In this document: one piece after another, positions 1-11,987 of the stretch
Position numbering within the stretch: position 1 is the first letter of the stretch
Layout: each line of letters starts with the position of its first letter
DNA from: Sistotremastrum niveocremeum HHB9708
Lineage: Eukaryota > Basidiomycota > Agaricomycetes > Sistotremastrales > Sistotremastraceae
Assembly (NCBI GenBank): GCA_001630475.1
Contig: KV419431.1
Location: 176,089-240,088, forward strand
Direction of reading: 5' to 3'
Length of the DNA: 64,000 nucleotides
Program-made: the position numbers and the translations under genes
Notes under the pieces: model-generated
What the model saw: only the letters and a program-made list of their open reading frames with translations
Told to the model about the DNA's origin: nothing
The model's database searches: none

Positions 1-429
1 AGAGCGAAAGACTCACTTCTTACTCCATGGCCTGGCATTGAGCGTTGCATATTTCCTGCCAATGCTCTTCAAGACCGACATTTTGATGTCAAAATGCACC
101 CAGGAGACGTGGCCTTAGGGAAGAGCTGACACCGACACGCGTACGGACGTCGACGGGCGAACAGTCTTTTTGAAGGAGTCGAGCAAGGGCGTGGGAAACT
201 GCTTGCGCACCGAAGGCGGGGTCTATCGATCGGCGATCGTGGTCCAATGACGCGCCTTACATTCTCCTAATGACTCCCGTGAGGATATTCTGAATTCAAA
301 TTATTATTACACTTGTTATCCTAATAGAACGTACACTCCCATAATTGAAATTCCGAATAATGTAACAGGGTATCACTCAACCACAAAGTACTCACGAAGA
401 GCTCACGAAGACGAAAAGATGAACGGGAG
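1..429. other. no gene recognised
   Basis: This stretch lies 3' of the minus-strand DUF6533 gene. Open frames here are short and overlap that gene's low-complexity C-terminal exon in other frames. I see no motif, RNA or repeat that I can support. Confidence 0.5.
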
Positions 430-2093
430 TCACCGAGTGAGAACAGGTTTTCCGGCGCGCATCTCATATTCCTCCTCTTCATCAAACCATCCACTACTAT
501 TTCTCTCCCTCTCCATCCCCATCCTCCCTCCATCAAAATCACTCCACACACTCGTACTCTCCTTCACACTAACCTTCCCTTCTCCCGACGAATATCTGAA
601 CGGATCCTCCCGTTCTCTCCTTCCAAGGCCTGTCATACCACCTTTACCCAGCTCTGTCACGGGCATCCCGAAGGGTGTTTGTCTTCCTCCGAATCCTCCC
701 GTTCCTCCTCCGGTGCCGAAGTAGGAATCGGAGGAGGATGAGGATGAGCTGTTTTGGAGGGCTGGATCGTCCATTTCTGTTTGGCGGAGGTTGATGAGGA
801 GACGGGACATGGCGGTTGTGATCATTGCCCATGTGAAACTACCGATCCCATCAGTCAGTCATGAGGAATCCTCTGAGGATCGGAAGACTTACTATACCCC
901 TGTGTACACGAGTGAGATAGGCGCACGCCATAGAACAATGACGTTGAATATTCTCAACGCTGCAACCCGTCAGGCCCTCGATCACATCCCGTAGAGAAGA
1001 AACTTACAACTAATAGCCTATCACTCAATCAGCTATCGAGATCGCAATTTGGGGGGAAGCGGACGTACCAAGAAATAAAATAATCCATCCTGATATAAAG
1101 CCTTCGTCACAGCCGTATGCATCTCCCTAGGTCTATCCAATGCATTCCAGCAGGTCATAAAGAACACCGATACATCGAATAACAACTACCCAAACCTCGG
1201 TCAATTCCCATCCTCATCCACACATACAAGGAGGGGACGTACGGGTATACCCCATGCCAAAGCTAGGAGCTGCGTATGAGATGTAGCGACACATAATCCG
1301 AATTCAGCGTTCCACCCCACACCCGCTATACCACCACGCACACCATCAGTTCCGGTCCTTAAAGAGAACGGGGGAGGGGGACGTACGGATGATGAGTGTC
1401 AATGCGTATATCGATAGACTGAATGCGATAGTGGTAACAACCAACAACGCGCTGAAGAGAATCCGGAATATAAGACGGCGGTTTTCCCAGAGGATACAGA
1501 CGCGGATTAACACGAGCGCTGTTGAGTGAATGAACGTTAGAGATGATGGTCATGATGAGGGGAGAGGGAGGGGGACGTACTGTTTGAGACGGCGAGGGAT
1601 ATGACGCCGATTGAGGTGTGCGTTGCTATCCAGCCTTTACAACTGTTCCGAATTAATTTTCGATATTCTCCAGCCGAATCGGAGACAAGAGGCTCACAAC
1701 TGCGTCTACGTAAGTCCCCATACACAATAAGGCTAATAATCCAAAGAAACTCACTCGATCCGAATATTGCACCCCCGACAGCCCTGTCAACTCTACACCC
1801 CCAATCAACACCCCTCCCACTCAAAAAGCGACAACAAATCAGAAAGAGAACGCACCATTCATAACAACAGTAAGCACCAAAACAACAACATACTTATTCC
1901 CCAAATAAACCCACTTCGCCACACTCCTCCTCGCACTCCACACTAATCGCGCTTCGGAGGGAAGAAGGAGGAGAGTGTCGTAGAGGAGGGTTATGTAGCC
2001 TGAGAATGCTATGTACCGGGATAGGGTGAGGTTTTGGGCTGTTTGTTCGAGGAGGGAGAATAGGGAACGGGAGAGTAGTGGGAGAGGGGACAT
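430..2093 (-). CDS. DUF6533 multi-pass membrane protein
   Basis: This is an integral membrane protein of the basidiomycete DUF6533 family, whose function is unknown. Exon 1 (2093-1856) starts at MSPLPLLSRS and holds the family signature: SRYIAFSGYITLLYDTLLLL, then EARLVW and a further hydrophobic helix. Downstream exons give more membrane segments: NTLVLIRVCILWENRR (from 1518), FDVSVFFMTCWNALDRPRE (ending near 1069), and LRIFNVIVLW. The last exon reads MITTAMSRLLINLRQ followed by a Ser/Gly-rich, charged cytoplasmic-type tail that stops at 430. Introns placed with confidence are 1580-1519, 1386-1326, 1242-1186 and 1068-960. The exons between 1792 and about 1640 are uncertain because two splicing patterns fit. 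Several introns open with nearly the same GTACGTCCCC sequence. Family assignment is firm; the exact model is not. Confidence 0.82.
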
Positions 2094-4865
2094 TGCGAGC
2101 GAGAGAAAATCGAGACAGGCAGGGAGAGGAAGGGGCCTTTGAAAGAGTGACGGAATTTGAAAGATGGATGTGGGTACTCCAACAAGGACGAAGGACGAAG
2201 GAGGGAGGAGAGGGGAACGCGACCGAGCGTGCGTAGCGGGATGCAAGGCAAGTTGCACTTGTATTTTAATGATATCACAAACTCCCCGAGTGGGAATGAT
2301 AGATTCCGGGGAAGCAAGGAAATGGATCAATCCACGAGCGCTCTAGTCTTCGTACTAGCTAGAAGTGGATTCGAGTAGACGCCTCTGCTTCAATCTGTTC
2401 GCATCCTCAGGCTCGACCTGGCTTTCCCGGTGACTGGGAGAAAGCGAAGGCGGGATGAGATGGGAGGGGAAGGCAGCTGGCGGAAGGCACACCTTTACGG
2501 TGTACGATGGGGTCACGAGGTGATGATGGAACAGTCGGGATAGCATGGAGGAAGCATCAGGAAAGAGGCTGTGTCTGTTTTTGATATGATAGATGGAAGG
2601 ATGGATCTCTGAACGTAACGCATACGATACGAATACGGATGCGCTTAGGGTTACGGCGGGGAAGGACCGGAATGGAAATAGGAACCGAAGCGGAAGACGA
2701 TGTAAATAATTCACAGTTCGTCGGGCAGTGCAGGCTTTGTCAATGAGATACGACGACCGTGCGGTGTTTCTTGTGCTCGTTGCGACGGGCAAAGGTATTC
2801 GACGTCGGGATGGATGGATTTAGGGGTAAGAAGTCTTGTTCCCATGCGCCGAGTACAAGAAGCTGACTTCGTCGATGTTCAAGTCGGCCACATCCCGCAT
2901 CGTCTCGTCTCAGTTCGGCGAAGCTCTGGTTGGGAAACTAAACCAGGGGTGGGATTCCTTCTTGTATCCCTATCAACGACGCATGATGCAGTACCAGTGC
3001 GTGATGGCTGATGGAAGACGTTGATGGGGATAGGGATAGATTAGGAGATGTAGGATACTCCGACGTTTTATCGGCGTCGTTTTTGGAAGTAGCCGAATTC
3101 GGCCGTGTCAAGATTAAGAAATTCGTTTGGGAAGTCGATAAATTGAGATGACTTCAGGGCGGGTAGGATCGTTAAAAGAAAGGGTGCGATGGACCCTCCC
3201 GAGAAATAGACTTCGTCTTTCCAATTTCGTAGTCTCCGCGGACTGCACATGCAGATCATTGCTGTGGGAATTTTCATACGGATGGTGCTAAAAGGTAACC
3301 CTGCATCATAAAGCTCTGTAAGACATAGCACGAGAACAAACTTCATTTTCTCACCTCATCGACACAATTGAGCTCGTGGCTAATGCACTAATGATAGTGG
3401 ACCAACCCGTAACCCGAAACGGCGAGCAATTCCATCATCATCACAGAATAGACGCTGAAGATTGTTGGATTACTGTTTCGTGGCCGGGTTTCAATTGCCT
3501 TGACCGTCGGCGTCCGAGACGGTGGCTTTTAAGTCGAGGATTTCGTGGAGATGATCGAGTTGGGTGGAATTTAGAGTTGGATACGATTTTCGGAAATGCG
3601 AGGTTGTCGACTCTGTTATCTGTGGCACGCGTGTTCGACGTCCACGTCCGTGTAGGCTGTTTCGAAATTATATTCGGATGAAATATTGTGAGAGGATGGG
3701 GACTTACTGGACATTTGGTCACGTCTTCGTGGATGATAGCGAGTTAGGCTCGATTATTTGTTCCAGAATAGGTTGAAGCCGTTGCGTCGCGTTTTGACTC
3801 TTTTGGGCTACCCGGAGTGACGGGCGTTCGCGAGATTGATTGAGCGACGACGTGAATGAGAAACGGAGGGAATAGTTTTCACAGAGACACGTCATAGGAG
3901 ATGCCTGGGCTAACTTGCACTGGTTGCACACGAAGACGTTGGAGAAAGAGCGACGGAGTTATCGGTAAGAACACCATTCGGCGCTTCGGCACTTCAATTT
4001 AGTCAAAATTTCGAGAATCAGGCACTGCGCCACTCGCGCATCGCATAGAAAAATAAAACGGTGGGTGACTTCCCGTAAGGGATCAAAACTTATGATCTGG
4101 ATGATAGGCATTACAAAGTGTGATACCTCATTTTTCAGTAAGATTTGGAGACAGTTTTGATCACGTGTGAAAACAGGTGCCTTCCTATTTCAGCCAACGT
4201 ACCGACCAACTGGGGAATATTCAAGTCACCGATGCTCCATCTCGCATTTTATATGTCTCAAATGATCTTCCGATATTTACAAAGGGTCGGAGCTGGAAGA
4301 GTTGTTGGAAGAGTTAATGTGGCTGACTGAACAGAAGTAGACGAGATGGGGTAGACATGAATCCAGGGACAACGCGTCAGCAGGAGTGTATTTCGGAGGG
4401 GATTAACGTGGTCTCAGGCTGACATTCATGTGTTGTGAGCCCCAAAAAAATTGAGGCATCCTGAGCGACTCCCACTGACGAGCTGTGGGACGCCGAGAAG
4501 TGAGATTAGCCGCAAGGTGAGTTACGACTTACGATCGCTGGCTCCTTCCTGACATGCATATGGCCGAGCGGACATTCAAAGAACGTTTAGAACACTGTAG
4601 CTTGAGATTTAGTCCCCACCAGATAATGCAGTTTAGAACTGCGTTTCGTGCGATCGAACGATCGGAGGTTGGGACTGTACTCTATTCACCCACGATTAGC
4701 TAAGCAACATTTTAGATCAGATTTTAAAACATTCTAGTATCTAAAGGTGTTACTAGAAGTCACCCACTACATCATGATTTGTTCCGGACCTCACCCCCTT
4801 TGTCAGCAATGCAATGAGACAACCGTTTTCATTGTACTATTCGTAGAATGCTCGCACACCACATC
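2094..4865. other. gene-poor region with decayed duplicate block
   Basis: No convincing gene was found. Minus-strand frames at 2355-2792 and 3068-3346 begin with ATG but match no family I know and cannot be extended by splicing. The segment at about 3640-4055 resembles about 5890-6295, for example the shared string GAATCAGGCACTGCGCCACT near 4014 and 6257. It is therefore the downstream flank of the trefoil duplication. Both copies keep a minus-strand GTAAGT, but I could not find a common reading frame. Confidence 0.5.
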
Positions 4866-5507
4866 TCACCAGTAACTGACAAAGGTCCACAAGTACTTAT
4901 CACGCTCATCACCCTGCGCAACCCGCATTTCCGCCTGTATTATGATACTAAGAGAATATTTGAGAACCATCTAAAGGGTTACAGACTTGCCTTCTCGTCG
5001 ATCTTCGGTGAAAAAAGATATTTCAAGGTGCCTCCTTCGCCTACCCTATTTGAGTGCTTAATGGGCTGTCTGAGATAGGATAAGGAAGCTGTATTGACCT
5101 GTACGTAGCAGGAATCCCGCGTTTGGGTTCTAGCCTTACCTCCGTGTACGTCGAACTGAGGATAAAGGTTTCACTCTATGGTCAGGAAATCGGAATCAGG
5201 GTCGTGCTAGAGCGAGAGATGGAGCACAGCGTACATCAGAGCCAGGGGATACAAACACATTCGCAAGGATTTCGTAGCGATTAGGATCGTAGAGATTCAG
5301 GGTGTATTTGTCTCCTGTGATATTAGTAACGGCCCAAATCTAACAACGCTTGATGAGTGTCGATAAGATCGCGACCATACGGAGGCTCACCTGGTTTCCG
5401 ACCCCATGTTTACCACAGATCAGCGAATCGTTCAATGTACCATTGGTGGAGAGGCGTCCTAGAGATCCTCGGTTCTGTACGTAATACAAGCCATCCGAGA
5501 GAGACAT
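4866..5507 (-). CDS. beta-trefoil (ricin B/I66 inhibitor-like) protein, tandem copy 1
   Basis: The gene encodes a small protein of 140 residues with no signal peptide, probably cytosolic, as is usual for fungal beta-trefoil lectins and cospin-type protease inhibitors. Five exons: 5507-5391, 5339-5235, 5175-5099, 5045-4991 and 4934-4866, total 423 nt. It starts MSLSDGLYYVQNRGSLGRL. The core trefoil repeat IWAVTNITGDKYT follows intron 1, and the protein ends KYLWTFVSYW, a QxW-like terminal strand. Intron 4 appears to use a GC donor (AAG|GCAAGT) where the tandem copy has GTACGT. The intact frame across all exons, and matching exon 1-2 boundaries in copy 2, argue that it is functional. Whether it binds sugar or inhibits proteases cannot be told from sequence. 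Confidence 0.8.
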
Positions 5508-6524
5508 CGAAGGAAAAGCGGCTGGTGTGCTGGTAGATCAAACGAATCGCAAGTGAATCGTATCACTATCGTATCATCCACCCTGAGAATCTCAAGCAAT
5601 TTCTGCGGCGGAAACTCCCGGAGATTTCATCCGCTGTTCCTTTTTCATAATTGGCCACGGGCCCTGATATGGAAACTTTCCACACCAGCGCTTGAGGAAT
5701 TACGATCAGAATAAAGAGCGTCATGCCATGTGCCCCAGTACTCATACTTTCCGTTGAGCGACTACGACCTGGCGTGTGAAGTCATGTTTTAGCAATGAGT
5801 CAATTTAGTGTAGTTGAGGGCGTTTATAGGAAACTGTGATGTCCTGATGTCCTGCTGACTTGCTTTCGGTGCGAGGCGCAATTTTGGCCACATAAGTAGT
5901 CCGTTTCGAAATTACATTGAGATGGCATGTTGCGATTTGAGGTTGACTTACTAAATATTAGCCTATGTCCTGAAGAATGACACCGATCTACTCTCAGATA
6001 TCATTTGCTCCTAGAATAGGCTGACGGCGCCAATTGGATTTTCCTGGGTCGCCCGGATTGATACCCATTCGGGAGCCATGTTGAGCAAATATATCGATAG
6101 GACATGGAGAGAATAGATTTCAGAGACATCGCACTCTACGTCGGAGGAAGTGCTCTAAACGACCTTCAGCACACTGGAACGTTGAGGAAAGAGGTCGTAC
6201 GGCACGGGGTTATCGGTCTGACACCGTTCGGCGCTTCGGCAACCCGATTGAAAATTCAGGGAATCAGGCACTGCGCCACTCGGGCATCGCATTAGCACCG
6301 CTCATCAGGCAGTACAATAAAGCTGCATTCAGCGGATCATTGTGACTGGTTTGGTTCAATAGCGTCGCGCAATGAGTACGGATAGTCATTCTCGATCGTA
6401 GAATGGGCAAAGCTACTTTTCAAAAAGTAAAAAGCAAAGATAACTACATAACAATTTATAGTCCAGACCGGATCCTCATTGATGGTGCCGCAGAGAGACA
6501 ACCATTTGCATCACACAAGACATT
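5508..6524. other. spacer between tandem trefoil genes
   Basis: It holds the presumed promoter of copy 1 at its left end and, at about 5890-6295, sequence similar to 3640-4055. Several short stretches match almost exactly but frames are broken in both copies. No separate gene is supported. Confidence 0.55.
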
Positions 6525-7166
6525 TCACCAGTAACTGACAAAGGTCCAGAGGTACTTATCACGCTCATCGCCCTGCGCAGCGCGCATTTCAGCCTGTTTT
6601 ATGATACTAAGAGACCATTCGAGAAAGTTGTAAAGGGATTCAGACGTACCTGATAATCTATCCTCGGCGAAAAAGCGTATTTTAAAGTACCTCGTTCGGC
6701 TACTCTGTTTGAGCGTTCAGTGAGCAGTCAGAGAGTGCGGAAGAAAGCTGTGTTCACCTGTATGTGGCAGGCACCCCGCGTTTGGGTTCTAGCCTCAGTT
6801 CCGTGTATGTCGAACTGAGAACAAAGGCTTCACTCTGGAGTCAGAAACTCGAGATCAGTGGGGGCCTATGAAAAGAGAGGCGACAGAGCGTACGTTTGGA
6901 ACAGGAGTCGCAAACACATTGGAAAGCACTTCGTAACGAGTAGGATCGTAGAGGTTCATGGTGTATTTATCGCCTGTGATATTTGTAACAGCCCAGATCT
7001 TACGATGATCGATGAATTTTAGTGACATTGCAAATATGCGGAGGCTCACCTGATTTCCGACCCCATGTTTACCACAAATCAACGGATCGTTCAATACACC
7101 GTTAGTGGAGAGGCGTCCTAGAGATCCTCGGTTTTGTACGTAGTACAAGCCATCCGAGAGAGACAT
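6525..7166 (-). CDS. beta-trefoil (ricin B/I66 inhibitor-like) protein, tandem copy 2
   Basis: This is the tandem paralogue of the gene at 4866-5507, with an identical genomic length of 642 nt. Exon 1 (7166-7050, 117 nt) and exon 2 (6998-6894, 105 nt) match copy 1 in size. Later exons, read by alignment with copy 1, encode SEAFVLSSTYTELRLEPKRG, then VAERGTLKYAFSPRIDYQ, and end DKYLWTFVSYW. The first intron is in frame, so a naive translation runs through it. All introns have GT-AG ends here. The trefoil core IWAVTNITGDKYT is unchanged from copy 1, while loop residues differ, which suggests selection on the fold. The partner or target is unknown. Confidence 0.8.
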
Positions 7167-7466
7167 TGAAGTAAAGCCTGCTGGTGTGCTAGCAGATAAA
7201 ATGAGTCGTGAGCAGCCCAGGAAGTTGTGAAGAACATTTCACCGAAGCTGAAGACCTTTTATGCTTTGAACGTCAAAAAACATATGGAGAAGCAACTGAA
7301 CTTGAAATGCATCCATGGGTACTATCGAGGCTCCAACGAGCGAACAAGGCGTCGGTTTCTGGAAGAGGTGATATTGGGGAGCTTTGTTCAGGTTGAGCTG
7401 TGAAGAGGAATAGTTAGGGGATTGAAAAACAAGACGGAGAGCCGGATGCAGAACGATTCGCGCGTA

Positions 7467-8173
7467 TCAGTCGGGCCGACGAGCACCAGATCTCTCGTGG
7501 AGATAGGTTCGACCGATGACCCTGCAACTCCTTAGAAACCCTATGGCGTATTGAATGATCTCAATCAAGGCTTGCATGGTGCCAAGGAACGTCTGATTAC
7601 GCCATCGTGAGAGTGGGCAGAAACTTGCGGATCCATGGAAGGTGGAACGCACTGGCAAGCGGCGGCGTAGTCTGAATTTCGGTGACCCGCGCCGAGGCTT
7701 GAGTCCAAGAGTCCAATGTAAGCCAAGCCAGAGTGGTGTCAACCCTTTGAAGCGTTCCGTTCGGCACGAGATCAAAAATAATGACCGAGTCTGCGGAAGC
7801 ATATCGTTCGGCCATTGATCTGACGCAAAGTTAGCAGACACGTGAACGGAAATTGTTCAGGCAGTGGGAGTTATACCATGTGCATACCGTTTGCCTCTTG
7901 AGGAATGCCCAAAATCTCTAGACCAGCATCTCCAGTTGGTATCCTGACAATGAGGTCTCCTATTCATCTCAAATGGCGCATTCGCAGTCGATTTCTGCAA
8001 CGAGATGTTTGAGAATACAGGAATGAACCAACCTTGCTTTGGAAGGTTTGGCGAATAGCTTCTCCCTCGTCGCGGCCCTCGTCTTCTTGCGCGTGAAGCT
8101 CCGTGAACAGCTCGGGTCCGTTTCTTAACTCTACGCGCAAATTTTTGACCATGGTAACATCGCAATGGCCCAA
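7467..8173 (-). other. possible unrecognised multi-exon gene or gene relic
   Basis: Three minus-strand stretches look protein-like. The first starts at 8173 (MGHCDVTMVKNLRVELRNGP). The second is near 7945-7890 (DLIVRIPTGDAGLEILGIPQ). The third is near 7815-7600 (ADSVIIFDLVPNGTLQRVDT). Joining the first two in frame would need a GC donor, and joining the third leaves two alternatives, one of which stops early. I do not recognise a family. It could be a real gene with a misjudged splice, or a decaying gene. Confidence 0.25.
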
Positions 8174-8219
8174 TATTGACAGTCGTGGAGACAGGAGACT
8201 TATGGTTGAAAAAGCTCAA

Positions 8220-11200
8220 CTTCCGGTCATAGAACCTCTAGTGTGATGAGAATCGAATCTCCGGCTGGACTGTGCTACTTACTGCTTAGTAATGTGCGCT
8301 TCGGAAACGACGGCTTGTACCTTATACTCATGTGCATTTGTATTGGTTAAGCTTGCGATCAAGAATTGGATTGATCTACCTCAAGTCGGTCGACCGAAAG
8401 CGAGATGGCCAGGTCGAGGCAGAGTCGGAATCAGATTTTTGGGCGCTTCCGCTGAGTTTGCCACGTTCTTTGGTAAGCGCTCAACATCCTGTGCTCAGGT
8501 CGGCTATACGTCATCCGATCTTCTCAATTTTCGACACTAAGGACACCGGCTCCCCTTATTCTTCGGTAAATGTGCAGCTCTTGTTTCCTGATAGAAAAGA
8601 TAACCGAGACAATACGCCAGAGATCGCAGTCAGGAGTGAGAAACGGCCGTCATTGACTCATGAATTGATGGCGATGATCGTGAAGCTTATCGCTGAGTCT
8701 CAGCGATTTTGACTCAGAGTATATTCGCCTCGGAATCGAAGTTAGGCGGCTCGAATTTATCAATCATGGTCCTGCAGCAGACTCGCTCGAACAGTCTGGA
8801 CGATGGCACGACCCAGAAGCAACCATACCCGACGCCCAGTGACTTCGAACACTCAATGTTCAGACTTAAATTTCCACCCTTACTCATCCGGAGAAATAAC
8901 ACGATCGATCCCGATCACCATAACTGTACTAATTGTCTGTGACGCAGGTCATGTTAAAATACTGCCTCGAAATGCTCATGGAGTCTGTGGAAATGAATGA
9001 GCTCCTACAGTTTCTGTCAATGAGCGTTGGGAAGACCGAAGATTGAATATTACACTCCGTCAGAGAAATATCGCTGTTTCTGAGATTCCGTGTCTATTTA
9101 GTCCTCCTTCGATGATGATGATGGTGTTAACTGGGTTCAATAGAAACCAGAATTGTTCCGTGGAATCCTGTACGCTGATTTATCAGAAAAGTACACAGTA
9201 CTCGGTTTCACTGCAGCATATGGGGAGCTGTACCATGTGTACGTCATCCACAGGTTCGGTAAAATTTAGCAAACCGCCGAAAGCGATACTCACAGGCACA
9301 CACAACAAACGATCACAACATCGAACCCTAGACACCGAGGAACTCCACTCTCTGTATGGTCCCCCGGAGTTTCATTTTCCGTCTCGTTGCACTATTCCCT
9401 TTCCTCCCAGTCAGTGCACTTCTTTTCTGAGAAGTGAATTGGGGGTTCGCGTTCCGAGAGCCCATGCTCTTGATGATATTGCCTTTCCCATTTGTTATGG
9501 GATGGCGTGTTATTTTGTGCACATGCGTGTGGTGGTGGCAGAAACCCTAGCACACCTTTTTGTCCTGGACAACAAAATCCGGACGGAGAAGAGTCGAGGA
9601 GCCTTAGTCAATCCGCGGGTTCCTGGCTTCACGATGGGTCCATCTGTTCAGAGTGAGAATCATTGAGTGCAGACATACAGAGAAGTGCGATGGATATTAG
9701 GCGGGCATTGCTTCGCTTGCTGAATGTGGAACCGAAGAGACGCCCTGGACTAACTGTGCATATCTCGCCTGTAGACAAGGGGTAGATCCGCAACATCGTT
9801 GTAGACTCGGAGTTCTAGTAATTTCTACTCTTGACGGACGTGCTCGACGACCGATCCCAGGCATGAGTGATAGTGCCGCCGACGTGAGCTATCGTTGTTA
9901 CTCGGGGCCTCCGGCCAACGTAGTACACCGTTTGAAGGCAAGAAGACAACAATGCGAATACAAAACGTACATTCGAGGATATTGGGGTGAAAGAACAGGT
10001 GATCTGAATGACCTGTCTTCATCAATGTAGTCCGTTTAGATGAACAGGCGGCGGCGGCGGCGCTGACGGGCAAGCTGATGGGTGAAATTTTCGACTTATT
10101 GATGTTTTAGCGCTTAGACAGCCGCGCCGTTCTGATGACAAAGCAAGGGCTGGGTGTTCTCCCATGGACTTCCAAGCCATTGAATGGATCCCATCACGCA
10201 GGGCTCGACGCTGATTCGACATCTGCTTCCACCTCCCACAAAGGGATAGAAGAATCACCATCATACTGTTCTGTTCTCTTCTTCAAGAAACTTAGACTCG
10301 GTCAGCCGAAGCAATCAGGGGATAACATTCCGTGCTGCAGTCTACAGGGGCTGGACGTTTGGAGGAACCTACGATGCGTCCTACTAGATCTTGGCAGTGT
10401 GCATAAGCAAACAGGCGGTCTGAGATGGATTTTCCTCTTTCATCCGACTTCGTGCTTATTGTCCTAGGCTATGTATGTTTACTAGTAAAGTTTAAACCGT
10501 GGAGAGAACTGAGAAGGTGCCTGTCATAAGCCATCATCCCTGTCAGTGCCAAAGCTCATGGTGTCACTTGACAGTGCTATTGCGTGTGAGACTGAAAATT
10601 CAAGCGCCATGTCCAAGTTCAGTGAGTGCTTCTTTCCCGTGTCCCTCGTTCTCAATATCCGACAGACGAATTCGCGGCCATTGACTTTCAGGGTACATGC
10701 CATCGGACCTCAGCTAACTTATGCGTGTCCGACATTATGCATATGGTCACAACGATTTCCCGGCCTCCCAAAAAAAACAGATGCCTGTGCCATCCGCCGG
10801 AATATCTTCTTGAATACGTGCCCAGGTGGCGAGGATATATGTGCACACTTGCCGTTTTCTTTTTTAAAATCTGTGATCCACGTGGGTGCCTTCCAAGCAA
10901 GCTGAACGACGTTTTACTCCCCGAACTGTCGACTCATGGTGGCGCCATGGTGCCTCAGGGCTTTAGTGAGAAGCTCTATCCTCCTAACGTGTTCTCGAAC
11001 TGAGTTCATGAGAAAATGTACGGAATCGAAGCTTATTGATTTCTCAACTTCGCTAAGAAGTGAAAAAGTAACGGACTCGGAATTTCGATGTCCGTCGAAA
11101 TCCATCGTCCTCCGACTCCGATCTCACCCTTCACACCCTTCACCGGAGATTCATTCTCCGTGTATCTCGTACGGATTCTCGTGCACTCAGAAACCGAAAT

Positions 11201-11294
11201 CAATCTCGTGATTGTCTTGCACTCTTGCGTTCGCTGAGATGACTGCTGTTACTGGTGACAGGGTCGCGACCTGACCCTAAAGCTAGAAAACTCG
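8220..11294. other. 3-kb gene-poor stretch
   Basis: No gene recognised on either strand. The largest open frame (9043-9666) opens at TTG, has no internal family signal and includes His/Ser-rich, non-protein-like composition. A short GGC trinucleotide run lies at about 10050-10062. No terminal repeats of a transposon were seen. Confidence 0.5.
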
Positions 11295-11302
11295 TATATA
11301 AG
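11295..11302 (+). promoter_or_regulatory. TATA box of the 11.4-kb trefoil gene
   Basis: TATATAAG lies 77 nt upstream of the start codon at 11379, a normal distance for a fungal TATA-driven gene with a short leader. Confidence 0.6.
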
Positions 11303-11330
11303 GACATGAGACCAAACTCATTCTACAGCA

Positions 11331-11358
11331 ACCTACTCCAACCTACTCCAACCTACTC
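11331..11358 (+). repeat. 10-bp tandem repeat in 5' leader
   Basis: The unit ACCTACTCCA occurs twice in full and once partly, immediately before the start codon and downstream of the TATA box. It is probably in the 5' UTR. Confidence 0.75.
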
Positions 11359-11378
11359 TCACCAATCTTTCAAACAAC

Positions 11379-11987
11379 ATGTCTGGTTTCATTGATATCA
11401 ACACCATCCCCACCGGAAACTACAACATCAAGAATATCCTCACTACGGATTACGTCATTAGCACTGGCAGTATTGGTGATGATGTCACGCTCACTACCAC
11501 CGCTGGTCCTGGCCAGGTAAGTATCTCTGCAGCTTTTTCGTTCTGGTGCTGAACTTGAACTTGCAGAAATGGCGCGTCACCCGCATTGCTGGGGACAATT
11601 ATACTTTCCAGCCCATCAAAGCCAATGGCACCACTGATACTACTATCTGGCTCGCCGTTGGGACTCAGAAGAATGCCGAACTTGTTGGAACATACACGGA
11701 GGTCACCATCTCTGGCACCGGAGCCACCGAGCCAGGTGGTAGCTTCAATGGCAGGCAAGTTCTACTTATACGTCTTCTCACTTTTGGCTGCTGATAAGCT
11801 CTCCTCAATTTAGGCTCCTGCCAGTTTTCAAAACTCAATATCTCGGCGTTAAAGTCCAAGCTGGCGGTAACGTCGTATGTGATCTCACTTTTCGTCTACA
11901 TGGCAGTCGATTTAACAAATTTCCTAGACTTCCAGCGGTCCTTCCGACGGCACCAACAGCCAAGTTTGGACCTTCATCTCAGTCTAA
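11379..11987 (+). CDS. beta-trefoil (ricin B-like lectin/I66 inhibitor-like) protein
   Basis: The gene encodes a 148-residue cytosolic-type protein. Four exons: 11379-11516, 11567-11754, 11814-11874 and 11928-11987, total 447 nt. Trefoil landmarks are NYNIKN in the first strand, QKWRVTRIAGDNYTF across intron 1, and SQVWTFISV at the C-terminus. The first intron falls just before KWRVTRI, the same place as in the three minus-strand trefoil genes, so all four are homologous. Intron 2 has a GC donor (GGCAG|GCAAGT) and ends TTTAG; frame continuity requires it. A TATA box and leader repeat precede it. Such proteins in mushrooms include defence lectins and serine protease inhibitors; the specificity here is unknown. 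Confidence 0.85.

Noticed and set aside
2355-2792. 145-codon minus-strand frame starting with ATG
   Set aside because: No family signal, odd composition, no splice extension and no paralogue in the window.
3068-3346. 92-codon minus-strand frame (MKFVLVLCLTELYDAGLPF...)
   Set aside because: Somewhat F-box/LRR-like in flavour, but too short, and neighbouring frames do not extend it.
8332-8712. 126-codon plus-strand frame
   Set aside because: Opens in a region with overlapping frames on the same strand and has no family match.
9043-9666. 207-codon plus-strand frame
   Set aside because: It opens at TTG; the first ATG lies well inside in a Met repeat; composition is not protein-like and no motif is seen.
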